From NCBI GenBank assembly GCA_012932295.1, contig JAAONU010000001.1:20026120-20090119 (forward strand): 64,000 nt of DNA. The letters are read 5' to 3'. The number at the start of each line of letters is the position of its first letter. The stretch's first letter is position 1. Origin of the DNA: Cyclina sinensis (taxonomy: Eukaryota; Mollusca; Bivalvia; Venerida; Veneridae). A program made the translations under genes and the position numbers. Positions 58,533-64,000 of the stretch are shown one piece after another. The notes under the pieces were generated by a model. The model was given only the letters and a program-made list of their open reading frames with translations, did no database searches and had not been told where the DNA came from.

Positions 58533-58678
58533 TGCCCTCAGCGCTCACAGTTTTGTCATTATCCACACCCATAACTCTCACCTGGCCATCTGGAAGTACA
58601 ATTATTGGTTTCTGTTTTGCATCGCATCAACTTATTCATATTTTACTGTAGAATTCAAGAAACGAAAGCGAACAGATT
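58533..58678 (+). promoter_or_regulatory. Upstream block of gene D conserved in gene C
   Basis: GTGCCCTCAGCGCTCA, GTCATTATCCACACCCATAA and TTTTACTGTAGAATTCAAG immediately precede the start codon and match 34,546-34,703. Confidence 0.5.
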
Positions 58679-58904
58679 ATGGCACACGTAAAATCTGTTA
58701 TGTTTTTCTTCTATTTTATTTCATTTTGTTTTGCAGTATTCTCAAGATATTCACAAACGACAGAGAATACACTGCAACCGAGTGATAAAGAAAATTCGAA
58801 TCTCATGATTCAGGAAGGCAACCGATTGTGCGGATCTGCTTTAATATGTGAGTCTAACAGCTCAGTGATGACTGACGAATTATACACGACATCATGTTGC
58901 CAGG
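58679..58904 (+). CDS. Gene D exon 1 (signal peptide)
   Basis: Leader peptide and first SMB-like cysteines; phase-1 donor identical in context to gene C. Confidence 0.8.
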
Positions 58905-61900
58905 GTATGTTGTCTATTTTTTCTATCACTACTTTCTTTTTACATCATTTCTTCAGCTTATTTTATTTACGTGAATGTCTCGGATTGCAAATTTGAGTCT
59001 TTTTTACATAGATCGGGTTTCGTTGTAATAGCTTATTTTTTTTTAAATTATAAAATTTGTTAGGAGTAAACTCTTGAAATTTCAGAATTCTCGATTTTTT
59101 ATATTTTATATACATATACATAAAAATATCTACCACATTTTGATGTCATGTTGGCGTCATTTTCAATCTTCTTTTTTTATACATTATTTCTTTCCCATTA
59201 TCTTGGAACAGAATAAACAGATTTTTTTCAATGGGTTTAATTACAAACTACAGTATTTTTGGATTACAAAAAGTAAACTATTATATTCACGCGTAAAAAG
59301 TTGGTAAAGTTTTAAGTGACAAATTGAGACTGAGAACTTTGCTAAAATTACCTGAGGTGTTATAACATTCCTTAAGGTTTTCATTTAGTGGATATTTAGA
59401 TAATAGCACTCCGTTTGGTATTACATAAATTTCTAAAATGATGGACTGAGTTTACCCAAATGTGTGAAAAAGTCTACTTTCAAAATGTACTAGACAATCT
59501 CAGTGAAATCAGAATCAGTTATAAATTTACATGCAATTTCATTTTACAATAAAAAGTTTTACACTGCAACAGATATCCCAAAATTATTTTCCTCTGACTC
59601 CATGCTACTGACTTTTTATATACAAGTGAACAATCCTTTTATCGAATTCCGACTGCTAAAGACCTTAGGGGAAAGCATTTAAATAGAGCTAACAAAGTCA
59701 CTGAACAGATTGTGACTGACATCAAAATTCATATTGAGAGTTATCCCCGATTAGAATCGCATAACTGTAGAAAACAATCAAAGAAAGAATATCTTGAAGC
59801 AGATCTCAGCCTTTCAAAAATGTACGATCATTATAAACAGCACTGTAGTGAGAATAACTTTATTCCACAGTCAATTCATACTTATAGGCATATTGTCAAT
59901 ACACAGTACAATATGTACAATACTGCCTTTCGAAAGCATTAAAAGATCAGTGGGATGTATGTTTTGCATACAAGAACAAGCTTGAAAATAAAGAAAATGA
60001 AATTAACACAGCATATTTTGAGCGTCATATCAAAAATAAAAATCTTGCAAGACAACAAAAAGAATTTGATAAAGTTCTTGCTGAGGCCAATACAAGTCGT
60101 GTCACTGCCTGTTTTGATTTGTAACAAGTGTTCACCCTTCCAAAGTCATTCTAATTACAATTGTATTATGCAAGAAATGAAATAATTACAATTTGACTGT
60201 TTATAGCCTTGGAGACAATGAGGCTTGGTGCTACATTTGGAATGAAACAGTTTTGCATCTGGCATCCCAGGCACGGATTTACCGGGGGGGGGGGGGGGGC
60301 TTATGGGGCTCAAGCTCCCCAGCTTGCCCGTTTGTAAAAAAAAATAAAAGGGCTCATTTTTAAAGACCCTAAAATATTTTTTCAGGTCTTTTCACCACGT
60401 AACAGAAACACAGTCAGCCTTCCAATTTGCAACGGTCATGCAATATTACGTAACAACTGATAAACGTGTTCGCAACTTTATAGCTGTGTATATTATACCA
60501 ATGTACTGTATATTCGGTGGCACGGATTATCCTAGAGTTCTCCAGATTGATCACGATGTATAGTTTTCAAGCATCTTTTAACCTTGACGTATTTGATAAA
60601 GTTGTTAAATGAGCGCCTGCTGACCATGACTGGTGACGAGGCAGCTTTTTCACTGTTTCCTGTAGTACCTTAGATTCCATAAAAATGGCATTTGAATTTT
60701 TATAATGATAATTGTTCAACAGTTTTGAGTTTTTGGCATTGATGACTCACTTTGATATTGATTTAAATTTGCCTATTTGTCAAAAAGTATGCGACGACTA
60801 TCTGTTTTGTGGGCCATATCAAATCCTCACAACCATGGTGATGATAATGATGATTGAATTTGTGATGCTTCTTTAATGATTTTAATGAATAAGTATGATT
60901 ATGGTATGATTATGATGATATTGTGATGACAGTTTTATTTGTGATTCCAATTAATTTATGGATAAATTATTCGTTTCAGAGGACTCTATAAATATAAAAT
61001 AAGTTAAAACATGTCATACCGTATTTTGTTTTTTGCTTTAGCTGAACATTTCAAAGAATACCATTATATTTCTTTTTAATTCTCACACAAATTTCATTAT
61101 ATTCGTATGCCTAAAACGCACCAAAATAAGCCATTTACACCACCTTTTTAGAAAATTTTCTTGGGGGAGGCCCCCCGAACCACCCCCCCATACGGAAGGG
61201 GGACACCCCCTTCCGTACCTTCCCCCAAGCCCCCCCCCCCCCCCCAGTCAAAAATTTCTGGATCCGGCCCTGCATCCATCTCGTATAGTTTTTTAGAAAA
61301 GGGTCATACTCAGAACGAGAATGACTGTTTACCTGTATAGAACGTGCATGTAAAAACATTACAATTCACACAACTTCTCAGTTTTCAAGAATTGTACAAA
61401 TGGCACGTAGATCTAAACCATATCATGTCACAGAAATGACTCTGGATCATTTTGTTTACTTTAAACGTATAGAATCAAACATAAGAAACATTGATATTGA
61501 TACAGAAGGGCTTAAAGTTAGGTGGAGGGAAATCAGACAAATTGAATTCGATATTGAAAATCCTGACTGCATGATGAGTAAGTATGACTTCGATGGGGCA
61601 ATACATCTGGTTAGGTTACAGCCAAATTTGAGAAAAAATTCATAGCTGCCCAAACTTTACCCTCTCTTTGGAGATGCAGATTAACCAAAATTGTCAGTGG
61701 ACAAGTACAATGATTTGGTTCGTCTTTGTAGAAAGAACATAATAACATAATTTCATCTGCCTACCATTTTATGAGAGTTTGCCTCATTTGTAAAACAGAC
61801 TATAAGCTAAGTCAAAAGACTACATAGTCTCAGTTCATTCTGATCATGTTTTAATGTGTTGCTACAAAGTACATTTGCTTGAATGCTGGAGTTACTCAGA

Positions 61901-63468
61901 CTTTAATATAAATCTTGCAAACAGTATTTGTGTTGCACTATATTGACAGTCAGTTCTAATTATTTATTATCTCGGTTTAAAGCTGTTACTCTAGTATAAG
62001 TTGTGTGTTACTGTTCAAAATAAATTTAACAAATATTGGGTTATTTTTCTTCCATTCATGTGTTTATTGTATTGTTCAGAATCCATATTAACACAACTTT
62101 TTAACAAAAGGAATGATATAATTATCTTAGAAACACCTTTTAAATGGCTTTGCAACTTGAATACATTGAGTTAAAGTTAGTGTAAAAACTATGGTAAGTG
62201 CACTTACATCACTTTTTGCGTTTAAAAAAATAGCGCAAAAAAGTCTTGTAAATGAAAAAGAATGTCTAATTACTTTTTATACTTAAATATATTAAATTAA
62301 TATAATCATTAAAACCAATTAAATGATACAGATAAATTATATCTTCACAGCATGGTGTGGTATTAAAAAGGTTTACTCTAAAACAACAAATCCGTTTTTT
62401 GAGTCTCCAGTAAAAAAAATTAAAATTCAGTTACACTACTTCTTGCGCCAAGGTGACGAATAATGATAATTTTAATCATTAGTATTGTGATGAAGTTGAT
62501 GATAGTGATGATAGTGATGAAAATGATTCAAAGTAATAAATATAAAACCATCAAATAGACCTGAAGTATGCTAGTTGATTCAATGATACGTCATCACATG
62601 CTCAAATCTACTCAGTTATTGCTGAAATAAACAAAAACAGCGTAGTTTATGGTCTGTTTTATTTCCAGACTGCTCGTGCAACGAAGACTGTGGACTCAGG
62701 GGTGACTGTTGCTTTCCAACCAACGAAGACTTAAAATTAGAAAAGGACCGTCGAAAATACCAAGAGTGCATCGTTCCAACGACAAGAGAATTTCCCTCGT
62801 CAGAAAATTACAAACACAATTTCTACTACATGACAACAAGGTGCCCCGCTGGTAAGCCTGTCCCTGGGACCGACGGTAGAGAAGACTGTGAAAATATCCG
62901 TATTTCTCCATGGGGCAGTCTTTATCCGATCTACTCGAATTCAACTGGAAGAATTTACAAGAATCGCGCATGCGCAGACTGTCATGGAGTTGGCGACGGA
63001 GTTTTATGGATGGCTTACATGGATTGCAGACAGACGGGTTTCAAGGCCGATCATATTTCTTGGTTTGGCAGTGATTCAGTTTCTACAAATTGCCACTTTC
63101 GATTCAGATTTGAGCAACTTTTAAAATCGGAAAGATGTTTCCTCGATGTTATTGACACATGTGAAGGCACGGATGTCGTGATTCCTGAGTGGTCTGAAAT
63201 GACACCTGAGCAAGTAATCGATGCATGCTACAATGGCATTGTAGCAACTTTCGAAGAATCCCGGCCATACTTGAACGTGTTTTGTTTTTTATGCAATGGT
63301 GGGAGGTTTGCAGAAGAGTGTTTTAGAATGGATTCGGATTTTTTCGGACCTGACTCTTCTTTTACATTCCTGCTCAATGATGGCGTGTTTAGAGGAGAAA
63401 CACAAAGAAAAAGCAGCGTAGTCAAACGACACCCTACTGCATGCTTGAAGCTAGCTATAGAGAATGCG
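58679..63468 (+). CDS. Family gene D: SMB-like, GPCR-ectodomain-like protein, 3' end outside the window
   Basis: Exons seen are 58679-58904 and 62669-63468, with CCAGG|GTATGT, TTTATTTCCAG|A and AATGCG|GTAAAT. The joined frame is open. Exon 1 encodes the leader AHVKSVMFFFYFISFCFAV and RLCGSALIC...CCQG. Exon 2 encodes DCSCNEDCGLRGDCC, FYYMTTRCPAGK, ISPWGSLYPIYSNSTG, CADCHGVGDG and CNGGRFAEEC. Exon 3 is expected about 130-150 bases beyond the right edge if intron 2 is as long as in gene C. Intron 1 is 3.8 kb and carries a transposase relic. Gene D is the closest relative of gene C in exons 1 and 2 and in flanks. Exon 2 is seven codons shorter because the LKETSLAE-type segment is lost. Function as for the family, unknown. 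Confidence 0.78.
58905..59639 (+). other. Gene D intron 1, 5' part
   Basis: AT-rich, nothing recognised. Confidence 0.4.
59640..61700 (+). mobile_element. Transposase relic split by a MITE, in gene D intron 1
   Basis: First part (59,712-60,265): IHIESYPRLESHNCRKQSKK, YLEADLSLSKMYDHYKQHCS, THRHIVNTQYN-type, CFAYKNKLENKE-like, HIKNKNLARQQKEFDKVLAE and TACFDL with a stop then VFTLPKS. LTVYSLGDNEAWCYIWNETV follows after frameshifts. Last part (61,400-61,645): RRSKPYHVTEMTLDHFVYFK and LKVRWREIRQIEFD. The order fits a widespread, mostly uncharacterised DNA-transposon protein of invertebrates (ESHYCR, CFDLQ and YNLT motifs). The superfamily is not assigned. The middle is lost or displaced by the insertion at 60,265. 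Confidence 0.65.
60265..61277. mobile_element. G/C-tract-bounded MITE nested in the transposase
   Basis: Left end CCCAGGCACGGATTTACC followed by 17 G. The right end has a run of 15 C and then CTGGATCCGGCCCTGC, whose complement GCAGGGCCGGATCCAG resembles hAT-type termini. Inverted G/C runs with PuPy-rich flanks and a GAT-rich interior are seen. A clean target duplication was not found, so borders are approximate. Confidence 0.5.
61701..62668 (+). other. Gene D intron 1, 3' part with GAT microsatellite
   Basis: Contains a (GAT/AGT)n tract at about 62,490-62,525. From about 62,545 on, the sequence is similar to the end of gene C intron 1, up to GGTCTGTTTTATTTCCAG. Confidence 0.5.
62669..63468 (+). 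CDS. Gene D exon 2
   Basis: Encodes 266 codons plus the split codon, with all SMB-like and CxxC cysteines kept. The segment after DCRQTGFKA is shorter than in gene C. Confidence 0.85.
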
Positions 63469-64000
63469 GTAAATTCTTCTTCTTGTATTTTAGAGTAAAA
63501 GAAAATGATCAAATATTGACTTTTTTTCTTTGTTTTTATTTCACCGCAGGGTGTTAATAATGCTCAGAAGACATTATAAAAAATATATATAGGTCCAGAT
63601 TGCTACTTTTGTTTAGATAAAGTTTTAAGAATTTTCTTTTTAAGTAAACCCTTTTCAATTTTTTTGTTTAATGTTATTTTGAACTTTTTAGCATTTGAGA
63701 ATTTATTAACTTAACAATACCATCTTCTGTAAAAAGCCTGCTTTTGTTTGTTTTCCATTACTTGTTGTGTCATTTTAAAACGTAGTCTTCATTGCATTCT
63801 ATATTTTCATTAGCTTTTACAAAGACATTATTAAATTATTGAAGTAGGTACGTCCATCCCAAATGAGAAAGAAAGTACTTCATTCTACTTTTTCGGTGCT
63901 TTTTCTCCTAGACCTGCAAGTCTTGAAGCAATCTTATCTGTATCTAATTATATCAAAGGCATGTCCAAGTCAGAATGTTCTGGAATTAGTAAATTATAAT
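63469..64000 (+). other. Start of gene D intron 2
   Basis: Follows the GTAAAT donor and resembles gene C intron 2 (GTTAATAATGCTCAGAAGAC; TAACTTAACAATACCATCT). The window ends before the expected exon 3. Confidence 0.6.

Noticed and set aside
1..64000. CRISPR-like or bacterial operon organisation
   Set aside because: The regular repeats have unit-length similarity without distinct spacers, and genes have spliceosomal introns; the DNA is clearly eukaryotic.

Overview
This window is animal nuclear DNA, most likely from a bivalve mollusc. That is inferred from three things. The protein-coding genes carry spliceosomal introns with GT-AG borders. The intergenic DNA is AT-rich and crowded with decayed LINEs and with short elements built from 150-165 bp core repeats next to (GTCC)n tracts, as in the 'pearl' elements of bivalves. 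A tRIM/NHL-type beta-propeller gene and a lineage-expanded cysteine-rich family complete the picture. No operons, CRISPR arrays, rRNAs or intact tRNA genes were seen.

The backbone of the window is a local cluster of one gene family, here called A, psi-A, B, C and D. A is on the minus strand (6.9-10.1 kb), psi-A is a decayed inverted copy (12.7-14.6 kb), B is on the plus strand (19.3-21.7 kb), C is on the plus strand (34.7-45.0 kb) and D is on the plus strand (58.7 kb, running off the right edge). Each member has the same three-exon plan. Exon 1 carries a signal peptide and the first half of a somatomedin-B-like cysteine module, followed by a phase-1 intron. Exon 2 carries the CxCDxxCxxxGDCC half of that module plus a cysteine-rich region, followed by a phase-0 intron. 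Exon 3 is about 280 codons and ends in a short hydrophobic tail. The ectodomain resembles that of mollusc Methuselah-like/adhesion-type GPCRs, but no seven-helix region follows. The proteins (about 625-640 aa) therefore look secreted or tail-anchored, and a decoy or soluble-receptor role is only a hypothesis.

Layout: 0.4-2.0 kb, intronless NHL-propeller gene with a possible N-myristoylation signal; 2.4-6.4 kb, core-repeat element and LINE relic; 6.9-14.6 kb, gene A and psi-A as an inverted duplication; 15.6-19 kb, repeats and a 30-bp minisatellite; 19.3-21.7 kb, gene B; 21.9-28 kb, repeats and unassigned DNA; 28.3-29.1 kb, a block duplicated at 55.6-56.3 kb; 30.3-34.0 kb, a relatively young LINE; 34.5-45.0 kb, gene C with a 7.8 kb first intron that has swallowed an L1/Tx1-type LINE, itself split by another element; 45-54.7 kb, repeats and two more LINE relics; 55.3 kb, a possible 87-aa membrane protein; 56.6-57.9 kb, a LINE relic; 58.5-64.0 kb, gene D with a transposase relic in its first intron.

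The C and D units share upstream and intron sequence, so they appear to be direct duplicates about 24-27 kb apart. A and psi-A are inverted duplicates. All similarity statements come from reading the sequence by eye; no alignment or database search was run.
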